Below, one piece after another: positions 8,540 to 18,241 of a DNA stretch of 64,000 nt. Under the pieces are notes generated by a model that saw only the letters and a program-made list of their open reading frames with translations, had not been told where the DNA came from and ran no database searches. Numbering within the stretch: the stretch's first letter is position 1; each line of letters starts with the position of its first letter. Source of the DNA: Sandaracinaceae bacterium (GTDB taxonomy: Bacteria; Myxococcota_A; Polyangia; Polyangiales; Sandaracinaceae); contig JAHBWG010000001.1 in the NCBI GenBank assembly GCA_019637095.1, forward strand, positions 124,001-188,000, given 5' to 3'. The position numbers were made by a program, and so were the translations under genes.

Positions 8540-9715
8540 TCACGCCGCCGGCGCGCCCGCCGCGCGCCGGTGCGGGCCGTCCCACACGTGGAAGATCGCC
8601 GTCCCCACCACGGGGAGCGCGGCGGCGACGAGGTACATCGTGCGGTAGTCGGTGACCTCGACGATCCAGCCCAGGACCGGGCTCCCGAAGAGGATCCCCG
8701 CGTCGAAGATCGCGGTGAAGAGCGACATGGCCGAGCCGCGGTCCGCCGGGTGCGCGCGCGTGACGGCGATCGCGCTCAGGATCGGGAACGCGTAGCCGTG
8801 CCCGATCCCCGCGAGCGCGCCCGCGACCGCGATCCACTCCGCGCTCGTCGCGCGCGCGAGCACCACCATCGCGATCGCGAGCAGGGCCATCGACGGGTAG
8901 TAGACCCGCATCGCGCCGACGCGATCGGGGAGCCAGCCGAGCCCGACGCGCAGCACGATCGCGCTGATCGTGTACGAGGTGAAGAACACCCCGACCGAGC
9001 CGAAGCGCAGGAAGTCCTCCGTGTAGCCCTTGAGGAACGCGAAGATCCCCGCGAGCGCGGTCGCGAACATCGAGCCGACGAACCACACGGGCAGCAAGTC
9101 CTTTTGCATCGCTGCACCGAAGAACCCGCGCCCGGTCGCGCGCGAGCGCTCGGGCTCGGGCAACGGGATCGTGAAGAGCAGCGCGAGACTCGCGAGCGCC
9201 GCCGTGATCATGAACAGCTCGGTGTAGTCCCAGCGCGCGAGCGCCCAGTCGCCGAGCAGGCCCCCGAGCGACATCGGCAGCATGCCGGAGACGCCGAACA
9301 GCGCGATCCCCTGCATGCGGCGCGCGGCCGGCACGATGTCCGCCGCGTACGTGAACAGCGAGCTGAACAGCGCGCCGATCGCGACGCCCTGGAGGCAGCG
9401 CACGGCGAAGAGCCACGGCCCGACCTCCCAGACCGTCGTGTAGAGGAGGCACACCGCGACGTGCACGACGCCGCCCGCGAGCATCACGCCGCGGCGGCCG
9501 TAGCCGTCCATCACCCGGCCCGCGAACGGGCGCACGACGATGGCGGCGCCGCTCATCATCCCGAACACGAGGCCGATGAGGGTCGGCGTCGCGCCCCACC
9601 GCGCGAGGAGCCCCGGCAGGTGCAGGTAGGGGTGGATCGCCAGGCCGTGGAAGAAATTGGCCGCGAACACGAGCGCGAACGAGCCCGTCAGGAACCGCTC
9701 GGGACTCGAGGCCAC
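8540..9715 (-). CDS. MFS transporter
   Basis: 391 residues, starting at ATG 9715, with about 12 hydrophobic segments and no large soluble domain. The loop 2-3 signature of the major facilitator superfamily is visible after the second helix (GRVMDGYGRRGVMLAGG, matching the G-x-x-x-D-x-x-G-R-R pattern), and a degenerate copy between helices 8 and 9 (GWLPDRVGAMRV). It resembles the drug/sugar-exporter-like MFS_1 branch; substrate cannot be told. Located in the inner membrane. The two genes downstream are lipoproteins, which do not explain the substrate. Confidence 0.9.
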   Translation of the reverse strand: MASSPERFLTGSFALVFAANFFHGLAIHPYLHLPGLLARWGATPTLIGLVFGMMSGAAIVVRPFAGRVMDGYGRRGVMLAGGVVHVAVCLLYTTVWEVGPWLFAVRCLQGVAIGALFSSLFTYAADIVPAARRMQGIALFGVSGMLPMSLGGLLGDWALARWDYTELFMITAALASLALLFTIPLPEPERSRATGRGFFGAAMQKDLLPVWFVGSMFATALAGIFAFLKGYTEDFLRFGSVGVFFTSYTISAIVLRVGLGWLPDRVGAMRVYYPSMALLAIAMVVLARATSAEWIAVAGALAGIGHGYAFPILSAIAVTRAHPADRGSAMSLFTAIFDAGILFGSPVLGWIVEVTDYRTMYLVAAALPVVGTAIFHVWDGPHRRAAGAPAA

Positions 9716-9804
9716 GGCGAGCCATAGCAGGCCGCCGCGGCGCGCGCGATGGGCGAGCGGCCGTCGACTTCTCCGCCGGCCGGCGCCGCGGCTATCATCG
9801 CGGC

Positions 9805-11043
9805 GTGGACCCGGCGCGCACCACGGAGCTCGACCGCCGCCTCGTCGAGGCGGCGAGCAAAGTGAACGTCCTCGCGCGCCTGACGTGGAGCGAAGGGGTC
9901 GTGGAGGGTTTCCTCGCGAGCTGGCGCGAGGGCGCGCCGAGGCTCCCCGAGGTCTCGCTCGAGGTGCCCGATCTCTCCGACGTGCGCGCGGAGCTCGACG
10001 CGGTCGCCCGCGCCGCCGATCCGAGCGATCCCCTCCAGGCGTTCGTGCGCACCACGGCAGAGAGCTACTCGACCGCCGCGCGCATGCTCGAGTCGATCGG
10101 GACGCCCGCGTTCACCGAGCTGTCGAGCGCGCTCTACGGGCGCCCCGACGATCGCGTGCCCGGCGGCGTGCACACGCACGACGAGCTCGCCGACTCGCTG
10201 CTCGCCAACACCGACGATCTGCGCGCGGCCGGCATCGTGCGCGACGTGGACCTGTGCCTCACCGCCGACGAGGTCGCCTCGCACCTCGGCCAAGCGTTCG
10301 GCGAGTTCTTCGGGGCGATGGCGCCGTCGATCGAGGTCGACCCGGACCTCGCGTCCAAGGCCGCGGCGGGCGCGACGCGGGTGCGGCTGCGCGGGCGGAC
10401 GTGCTTCAGCAAGCTCGACGTCGCGCAGCTCCGCGAGCACGAGGGCTTCATCCACGCCGCGACGATGCTCAACGGCCGCGCGCAGCCGGTCCTGAGCTGC
10501 ATGGGGATCAGCACGCCGCGCACCACGCTGACGCAGGAGGGCCTCGCGACGTTCGCCGAGGTGATCACGCACTCGATCGACATCGCGCGCCTGCGGCGGC
10601 TCGCGCTGCGCACGGTCGCGATCCACGCGGCGCTCGACGGGGCGGACTTCGTCGAGGTCTTCCGCGTCTTCCTCGACGGGGGGCAGAGCGAGGACGAGAG
10701 CGCGCGCTCCGCGATGCGCGTCTTTCGCGGCGGCGACGTGCGCGGGCGCGTCGCGTTCACGAAGGACGTCGTCTACCTCGCGGGGCTCGTGGCCGTGCAC
10801 TCGTACCTGCGCAAGGCGATCGCGGAGGGCCGCCCGGAGCTGGTGCGGCGGCTGTTCTCGGGGCGGCTCGCGCTCGCCGACATCGTCGCGCTCGCGCCCG
10901 GATACGACGCGGGGCACCTCGACGAGCGAGGCTTCGTCGCGCCCTGGGCGACCGACCTCGACCGCCTCGGCGCGTACCTCGCGTTCAGCGCCGCGCTCGA
11001 TCGCGTCGATCTCTCGATGGTCTCCCTCGGCGCGCCGGGGTGA
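9805..11043 (+). CDS. QEGLA-motif protein (DUF1704; MATCAP-like putative metallopeptidase)
   Basis: 412 residues from GTG 9805; the GTG follows a short gap after a divergent MFS gene. Two family signatures are clear: HEGFIH at residues 212-217 (an HExxxH metal site) and TQEGLA at 243-248, the motif that named the bacterial 'flavohemoglobin expression-modulating QEGLA' family. The Glu of QEGLA is expected to be the third zinc ligand. In eukaryotes, relatives (MATCAP/TMCP1) are tyrosine carboxypeptidases acting on tubulin; in bacteria no substrate is established. No signal peptide, so cytoplasmic. The length is close to that of the bacterial family. It ends 4 bp before the convergent MYXO-CTERM-like gene. 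Confidence 0.9.
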   Translation: MDPARTTELDRRLVEAASKVNVLARLTWSEGVVEGFLASWREGAPRLPEVSLEVPDLSDVRAELDAVARAADPSDPLQAFVRTTAESYSTAARMLESIGTPAFTELSSALYGRPDDRVPGGVHTHDELADSLLANTDDLRAAGIVRDVDLCLTADEVASHLGQAFGEFFGAMAPSIEVDPDLASKAAAGATRVRLRGRTCFSKLDVAQLREHEGFIHAATMLNGRAQPVLSCMGISTPRTTLTQEGLATFAEVITHSIDIARLRRLALRTVAIHAALDGADFVEVFRVFLDGGQSEDESARSAMRVFRGGDVRGRVAFTKDVVYLAGLVAVHSYLRKAIAEGRPELVRRLFSGRLALADIVALAPGYDAGHLDERGFVAPWATDLDRLGAYLAFSAALDRVDLSMVSLGAPG

Positions 11044-11047
11044 GACG

Positions 11048-12736
<1,689 letters not shown>

Positions 12737-12872
12737 GAGGCGTAAGGTAACTCAGGCCCGAGTGACTAGGCCAGACCCCGGGCGGAGAATTCCCACGGTC
12801 CGCGGCCGGCGACATGCAGCGGAGACGCTCGAGCGCGCGAAAAGACTCGCGATCCGGGGGGTGCCCAGGCGT

Positions 12873-13580
12873 TCACTCGGCGAGCTGGACCTCGGCGCGG
12901 GCGGTGGCGGCGAGCGCGCGCAGGAGATCGATCCCGAGCGGATCCGCGTCGGGCGCGAGCGGGACGCGCGCGAGCGCGTCGGGGACGTCGAGGTGGACGT
13001 CGAGCGCGGCGCGCGCGGGCGCCTCGCCGACCTCGAGCGGCTCGCGCAGCGCGACGTCCCACGCGCCGTTCGAGTACGCGCTCAGCTCGCGCGGGCGCTC
13101 GCCCTCGTGCCCTCGCGCGAAGAGCGTCCAGCCGATCATCGCCGGGTCGGGGAGCCCATGCGCCGCCGAGCCCGCCGGCGTCACGACGAGGCGCACGGCG
13201 CAGTAGCGGCCCGGCCCTGGACGGAACACGCCGAGCGTGTGCGCGGGGCCGTGCAGCGCGACCGCGTGCGCGCCCGCGATCGCCCTTCCGTCCCCCGCGC
13301 CGTGGTGCGCGCGAGCGACGGACGGGCCGAGCGCGCGCGCCTCGCGCCGCGCCTCGGGCTCGCCCGCGCACGCGACGAGCTCGGCGCCTCCGACGTGCAA
13401 CCAGGCTTGCTCGAGCGTGATCGTGATCCCGTCGAGGCTGCTCGCTTCGCCCGTCCGGCCGCGCACGCGGAGCGTGGCCTCGTGGCCGTCGCTCAGCTCG
13501 AGCACGCACGAGGGCCACGCCGCCGCGCCGAGGGTCGCGGCGACGGCGAGCGCGAGGCTGGCGCTCGTTCGTGATCTCAT
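12873..13580 (-). CDS. Exported hypothetical protein
   Basis: 235 residues from ATG 13580 with an N-terminal signal peptide (MRSRTSASLALAVAATLGAAA, then WPSC, so possibly a lipoprotein). The rest is beta-rich with internal Cys pairs (ELVACAGE, RYCAVRLVV) and a C-terminal amphipathic helix (DLLRALAATARAEVQLAE). The segment SSLDGITITLEQAWLHVGGAELVAC resembles metallochaperone-like or MbnP-type beta domains in general layout, but I cannot assign a family with confidence. A 136-bp gap to the upstream gene contains no recognisable feature. Confidence 0.65.
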   Translation of the reverse strand: MRSRTSASLALAVAATLGAAAWPSCVLELSDGHEATLRVRGRTGEASSLDGITITLEQAWLHVGGAELVACAGEPEARREARALGPSVARAHHGAGDGRAIAGAHAVALHGPAHTLGVFRPGPGRYCAVRLVVTPAGSAAHGLPDPAMIGWTLFARGHEGERPRELSAYSNGAWDVALREPLEVGEAPARAALDVHLDVPDALARVPLAPDADPLGIDLLRALAATARAEVQLAE

Positions 13581-13659
13581 GAGGGCGCATGTACACGCCG
13601 AGCGCGCCGCTCGCCTGTGGCGAATCGTCGCAGCGCCCCGAGGACGCTCGCGCCGGCGA

Positions 13660-15048
13660 TCACCAGCCGCAGGTCGTGCGCGCGAGCGCGACCTGCGCGA
13701 GCAGCGCGTCCCAGTCCGGAGCCACGCCGGGCGCGTCGAGCCGCCGGACCCGCTCGATCCGCGGCGCCGCGCCGCGCGCGTTCCGACCCCACGCCTCCTG
13801 GAGCTCCGCGAGCGTGTCGGCGACCTCGCCCCAGCGCGCGGCCGGCGCGCCCTCGTCGAGGTGCGGCGCCGCGCCGCGCATGTAGGTCGCGACCCGGTCG
13901 AGGCGCAGCCCCGCGTGCAGGCGCGCCCAGCGGCAGCGCGCGGCGTCGTCGCCGAGCCAGACGCCGACCGCCTCGAGCGCCACGCCGAGCGCGTCGAGAT
14001 CGCCCGCGAACGTCTGACGCCGGACGCCGAGGTCCGTCCACGCGACCGCGCGGCTCGCGCGTGCGCGCAGCCCGGCGGCGCGATCGGCGTCGACCGGCTC
14101 GACGTAGTCGGCGGCGCGGGTGAGCGCCGCGCGGCGCTCTCGACGAAGATCCTCGACGTCGCTCTCCGTCAGATCGCGCGACCCGTCGTCGGCCGCAGCC
14201 GACGCGAGCAACGCGTCGGCGAACGCCGTCGCGATGGACTGGGTCGTGCGCGCGTGCGCGCTCGCGATGGCCTCGCGGTCCGCCGGCGGGGGGACGTACG
14301 GCGGCGGCAGCGCCCCGACCGCGACCCGCGGCGTCCGCTCGCCCTCGAGCGCGCTCGGCGCGTGACCCAGGATCCGCAGCTCCGAGACGCACGCCTCCCG
14401 CCACCGCGGGTTCGTCCCGGGCGTCAACGCGACGAGCTCGATGCGGTACACGCCACCCGGACCCTCGACGTCGTCGAGCACCTGGGCGGCGCGCGACTCG
14501 ACGTCGAGGTCCACCGTCGCGAGCTCGGCGCCGTCGCGCAGCACCCGCACGCGCGACACCCGGTGGTTCCCGGTGAACAGATCCGTCTCGCCGCCGTCGC
14601 GCGTGAAGCCCGCGGTCATCGACATGGAGAACACGCGCGCGTCGCTCGGGATCCGCACCTCGATCCAAGCGCCCTCGAGGTCGCCGGTGCGCGAGTTCCA
14701 CGCGGTCTGGAGGTCGTCGTCGACCAGCGCGCGGACCTGGCTCTCGCGGTCCTGGTACGCGGAGGACGTCGCGACGTCGACGCGCACCGCGCGCAGCAGA
14801 TCGACGAGCTCCGTCTCGTCGATGTCGTCGGGCGGCGCGCTCGGCGCCGGCGCGCTCGGGGCCGGCGCGCTCGGGGCCGGCGCGCTCGGCGCGGGTGCTT
14901 CCGCCGGCGCGGGCTCCGCGCTCGCCGGCGCGCCCTGGGCCGCGGGCTCGCCCTGAGCCGGCGCGGCGGGCGCGCTCGGCTCCGCCGGCTGCTCCGACGA
15001 TCCGCAGGCCCACGCGCCGAGCACCGACAACACGACCACCGTTCGCAT
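13660..15048 (-). CDS. Lipoprotein with NADase-type glycan-binding (discoidin-like) domain
   Basis: 462 residues from ATG 15048; an in-frame GTG at 15057 is less likely. The signal ends MRTVVVLSVLGAWAC, a lipobox. The next 60 residues are a Pro/Ala/Ser tether with four APSAPAPSAP-type repeats. Residues 95-225 look like the discoidin-like 'NADase-type glycan-binding' domain found in many bacterial surface proteins: AYQDRESQVRALVDDDLQTAWNSRTG, where DGD-TAWNS is diagnostic, then WIEVRIPSDARVFSMSM and the end YRIELVALTPG. The remaining 230 residues are helical and unrecognised. Likely outer-membrane bound and carbohydrate-binding; this is inferred from family resemblance. Confidence 0.8.
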   Translation of the reverse strand: MRTVVVLSVLGAWACGSSEQPAEPSAPAAPAQGEPAAQGAPASAEPAPAEAPAPSAPAPSAPAPSAPAPSAPPDDIDETELVDLLRAVRVDVATSSAYQDRESQVRALVDDDLQTAWNSRTGDLEGAWIEVRIPSDARVFSMSMTAGFTRDGGETDLFTGNHRVSRVRVLRDGAELATVDLDVESRAAQVLDDVEGPGGVYRIELVALTPGTNPRWREACVSELRILGHAPSALEGERTPRVAVGALPPPYVPPPADREAIASAHARTTQSIATAFADALLASAAADDGSRDLTESDVEDLRRERRAALTRAADYVEPVDADRAAGLRARASRAVAWTDLGVRRQTFAGDLDALGVALEAVGVWLGDDAARCRWARLHAGLRLDRVATYMRGAAPHLDEGAPAARWGEVADTLAELQEAWGRNARGAAPRIERVRRLDAPGVAPDWDALLAQVALARTTCGW

Positions 15049-15145
15049 CACGTCCACGTCCGCTCTCCCGCCTCGGCTCTCGGCGCGCAGGATAGCTCGT
15101 CCGATGGAGGCGCTGTCGGCGCCAGGCCTCCGCCCCTTTTCCTTG

Positions 15146-15166
15146 ACGACGTTTATTTAACATCGT
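15146..15166. promoter_or_regulatory. 21-bp near-palindromic TetR operator candidate
   Basis: The half sites ACGACGTT and AACATCGT are inverted copies with one mismatch per arm around an AT-only centre, in an otherwise GC-dominated region. It lies 12-32 bases before the GTG of the TetR gene and overlaps a TTGACG -35-like hexamer (15143-15148). Size, symmetry and position are those of a TetR autoregulatory operator. Confidence 0.7.
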
Positions 15167-15177
15167 AAGCGATTGTC

Positions 15178-15810
15178 GTGGGTCGCCCCGTCCTCACCGA
15201 CGCGCAGGTCGAAGACTTCCGCGGACGCGCGTGCGACGTGGCGATGCGCCTCTTCGTCCGGGAGGGCTACGAGGGCTTCACGCTGCGCGCGCTCGCCGGT
15301 GAGCTCGGCTGCTCGCACGCGACCCCGTACCGCTACTTCGAGGGCAAGCCCGAGCTCTTCGCGCTCGTGCGCGCCGAGGGCTTCCGGCGCTTCGAGGCGT
15401 TCCTGCGCCGGCGCCTCGCGGGCGCGTCCGACCCGCTCGCGCGGGTGCGCCGCCTCGCGCGCGCCTACTTCGACTTCTCGGTCGAGCACGCGGCGGAGTT
15501 CACGGTGATCTTCGAGATCGGCCAGCCCGATCCGGACGAGTACCCCTTCGTCGGCGAGGCGGGCCACGCGGCGTGGTCGGTGCTGTTCGACGTCGTGCGC
15601 GAGGCGGTCGCCGCCGGGGCGCTCGCCGGCGACCCGAGCGAGCTCGCGCACACGATGTGGGCGGGCATCCACGGGGTCGCGACCCTGTCGCTGGCGCGCA
15701 AGCTCGCGATGGGCCGAGACGCCGAGGCGCTGCTGGCGTCCATGACCGACGCGCTGATCCGGGCGCACGAGCCAGAACGATCCAAGCGAAAGCGAGCGAA
15801 GCGAACGTGA
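15178..15810 (+). CDS. TetR/AcrR family transcriptional regulator
   Basis: 210 residues from GTG 15178. The N-terminal HTH is canonical: DVAMRLFVREGYEGFTLRALAGELGCSHATPYRYFEGKPELF at residues 16-58, matching the TetR_N pattern with the Y-R-Y-F-x-x-K ending. The ligand-binding C-terminal half has the TetR_C-type WAGIHGVATLSLA segment. There is no Shine-Dalgarno before the GTG; the putative promoter places transcription start at or near the GTG, so the mRNA may be leaderless. Any later Met would cut into the HTH. The stop overlaps the oxidoreductase start (GTGA), so both are expressed together, and the palindrome just upstream is the obvious operator. The effector is probably lipid- or terpenoid-like, by context only. 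Confidence 0.92.
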   Translation: MGRPVLTDAQVEDFRGRACDVAMRLFVREGYEGFTLRALAGELGCSHATPYRYFEGKPELFALVRAEGFRRFEAFLRRRLAGASDPLARVRRLARAYFDFSVEHAAEFTVIFEIGQPDPDEYPFVGEAGHAAWSVLFDVVREAVAAGALAGDPSELAHTMWAGIHGVATLSLARKLAMGRDAEALLASMTDALIRAHEPERSKRKRAKRT

Positions 15811-17387
15811 GCGAGCACTACGACGTCATCGTGATCGGATCCGGCATCGGCGGGCTGACCGCCGCGCTCACCTGCGCGCGCGAGCGCCGCTCGGTGCTCG
15901 TGCTGGAGGCCGGAAAACAATTTGGCGGGTACACGAACCCGTTCGCGCGCAAGCACTTCCACTTCGACCCGGGGATCCACTACGTGGGCGACGCGGGCCC
16001 GGGCGGCGCGTTCCGGCACCTGCTCGACAAGCTCGGGCTCGTTCGGGTGGCGTTCACCGAGCTCGACCCGGACGGCTTCGATCACTACGTGTTCCCCGGC
16101 TACTCGGTGAAGAACTGCGTGGGCCTCGAGCGCTTCCGCGACCGGCTCGCGGCGGACTTCCCGCGCGAGCGCGCCGGGCTCGATCGCTTCTTCGCGCTGC
16201 TCGCCGACGTCGACGCCACGCTGAAGACCGCGCCGCGCGTGCGCGGCCCGCGCGACCTGCTCTCGCTCCTCCGCACCGCGCCGAGCGTGATCCGGTGGAG
16301 CCGCGCGACGCTCGCCGAGCTGCTCGACCACCACTTCGACGATCCGTGCCTGAAGGCGGCGCTCGCGGGGCCGTGTGGCGATCTGGGCCTGCCACCCTCG
16401 CGGCTCTCGGCGATCCTGCACATGGGCGTGCTCACGCACTACGCGGGCGGCGCCTACTTCCCGCACGGCGGGAGCGGCGCGCTGCGCGACGCGTACGTCG
16501 AGGCGCTCGGGGCCGAGGGCGCGGTGCTGCACCGCAACGCGCGCGTCGAGCGGATCCTGACCGACGGCGGGCGCGTCACCGGCGTGCGGACCGCGGCGGG
16601 CAAGACGTATCGCGGCGACGTCGTGATCTCGAACGCGCAGGCCACCTCGACGTACGAGCTGTTGGGGCTCGAGCACGTCGGTCGCCGGCTGCGCAAGAAG
16701 CTCGCGCGCACCGAGCACTCCTACGGCTCGGTCGTGATCTTCCTCGGCGTCGACGGCGCGCTCGACACGAGCGCCGTCGGGAGCGCGAACGTGTGGAGCT
16801 ACGGCGACGTCGACATCGAGCGGATGTACTCGGACGCGGCGCTCTCGGACTTCAGCGCCGGCGGCTCGTTCTTCCTCACCGTCCCGACGAACAAGGATCC
16901 GCGAGGCGGCCTCGCGCCGGCCGGCAAGCAGACCGTGGAGCTCGTCACCCTCTGCCGCTCGGAGCCGTTCGCGCCGTGGTTCGGCGACAAGACGATGAAG
17001 CGCGGCCAAGCGTACGAGGACATGAAGGAGCGCATCGCCGCGCACTACCTCGAGCTCGCGGAGCAGCACCTGCCGGGCCTGCGCGATCACATCGTGCTGA
17101 AGGAGATCGCCACGCCCGCCACGAACCTGAGCTTCACCCTCTCGCCGGCGGGCAACATCTACGGACCCGCGCACACGCCGGCGCAGGCGCCGCCGTTCCG
17201 CTTCGGCGCGCGCGCGCCGATCGACGGCCTGTTCCTCTGCGGCGCCTCGACGATGAGCGCGGGGATCGTCCCATGCGCGTCGTCGGGCCGGGCCGCGGGC
17301 AAGCTCGCGCTCTCGCACCTCGCGTCGCGCCGCCGCCTCTTCTCGCGCCTGCCCGCGGTGCGACAGCTCCGCGAAGCGTTCGCCTGA
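15807..17387 (+). CDS. CrtI-like FAD-dependent oxidoreductase (phytoene desaturase / retinol saturase family)
   Basis: 526 residues from GTG 15807, overlapping the TetR stop. The dinucleotide-binding fold is at the N-terminus (VIVIGSGIGGLTAALTCARE, residues 7-26), followed by GGYTNPFARKHFHFDPGIHYVG typical of the CrtI/RetSat branch. The C-terminal FAD motif GLFLCGASTMSAGIVPCASSGRAAG corresponds to the conserved G-A-S-x-x-P-G-G-G of phytoene desaturases with the Gly run replaced. Family members saturate or desaturate isoprenoid chains; this one lacks carotenoid neighbours, so the substrate is open (possibly a polyprenyl or retinoid-like lipid). The gene stands in a two-gene unit with its own regulator. 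Confidence 0.88.
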   Translation: MSEHYDVIVIGSGIGGLTAALTCARERRSVLVLEAGKQFGGYTNPFARKHFHFDPGIHYVGDAGPGGAFRHLLDKLGLVRVAFTELDPDGFDHYVFPGYSVKNCVGLERFRDRLAADFPRERAGLDRFFALLADVDATLKTAPRVRGPRDLLSLLRTAPSVIRWSRATLAELLDHHFDDPCLKAALAGPCGDLGLPPSRLSAILHMGVLTHYAGGAYFPHGGSGALRDAYVEALGAEGAVLHRNARVERILTDGGRVTGVRTAAGKTYRGDVVISNAQATSTYELLGLEHVGRRLRKKLARTEHSYGSVVIFLGVDGALDTSAVGSANVWSYGDVDIERMYSDAALSDFSAGGSFFLTVPTNKDPRGGLAPAGKQTVELVTLCRSEPFAPWFGDKTMKRGQAYEDMKERIAAHYLELAEQHLPGLRDHIVLKEIATPATNLSFTLSPAGNIYGPAHTPAQAPPFRFGARAPIDGLFLCGASTMSAGIVPCASSGRAAGKLALSHLASRRRLFSRLPAVRQLREAFA

Positions 17388-17459
17388 TCCGCCGCCTCCC
17401 CAGCGAGCGACCCGTCTCGAGGCCGCTCTCGATCCGCAGACCTCGCGATCGGGACGCGC

Positions 17460-18194
17460 TCAGCGGCGGCGGCGGCCTTCGCGCGTAGACAGGAGCGCGA
17501 GCGTCTCGTCGCGCATGGCCTTGGCGAACAGGAGCTTCACCGTGCGCAGCCCCGGCGGGACGAGCGCGTCGACCGCGTCTTGCAGCTGCTTGGGCGAAGG
17601 CTGCTTGCGCCGCCCCGCGACCTCGCTCGCGAAGTGCGCGACCACCTCCTTGCCGGCGCGGGCGATGTGCTTGGCGAGGATGTCGTGCGCGCGCACCGCC
17701 GCGTCGATCCCGAAACCGGCGCGCTCGATCTCGAGCGCGACCGAGAGCATCGCGGGGCTGCGGATCACGTAGCCGTCGCCGCTCTCCTCGATCAGGCGGT
17801 GGCGCAAGAGATCCCCGACGAGGCCCGGGCGCGGATCGCCGCCGAGCGCCTCGACGAGCTCGGCCTCGGTGACGACGCGCGCGCGATCCTCGAGGAAGCC
17901 CGCCGAGAGGCGGCTGTCGGTCCCGAGCCACTCCTCGAGGTCGACCTCGCCGCGGTCGGCGCGCGCGAGCAGCTCCCGGATCGCCCGGATCTTCAGGCCG
18001 CGATCCTGCAGCTTGCCGATCACCTCGAGCCGCTCGGCGTGGTGCGGGCCGTAGTACGCGACGCGCCCGCGGATCAGCGGCTTGGGCAGCGCGCCGTTGG
18101 ACTGGTAGAAGCGGATCGTCCGGCTCGGGACGCGCGTCGAGGCGGCGAGCTCGTCGATCGTCAGCTCACCCTCGGCCGGTTCGTGGCTCGCCAT
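17460..18194 (-). CDS. MerR family transcriptional regulator
   Basis: 244 residues from ATG 18194. Residues 10-75 form a MerR winged helix (LTIDELAASTRVPSRTIRFYQSNGALPKP, then YYGPHHAERLEVIGKLQDRGLKIRAIRELL), followed by a long effector domain without the metal-binding Cys of classic MerR proteins. It lies 47 bp downstream of the desaturase on the same strand, so it probably belongs to the same transcript and controls the promoter in front of the desaturase. A lipid-related or membrane-fluidity signal is plausible but is inference. Confidence 0.88.
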   Translation of the reverse strand: MASHEPAEGELTIDELAASTRVPSRTIRFYQSNGALPKPLIRGRVAYYGPHHAERLEVIGKLQDRGLKIRAIRELLARADRGEVDLEEWLGTDSRLSAGFLEDRARVVTEAELVEALGGDPRPGLVGDLLRHRLIEESGDGYVIRSPAMLSVALEIERAGFGIDAAVRAHDILAKHIARAGKEVVAHFASEVAGRRKQPSPKQLQDAVDALVPPGLRTVKLLFAKAMRDETLALLSTREGRRRR

Positions 18195-18241
18195 GCGCGG
18201 CCGAGTGTCCAAGAGCGCGGGCGCGACCGCAACGAGCGCGC

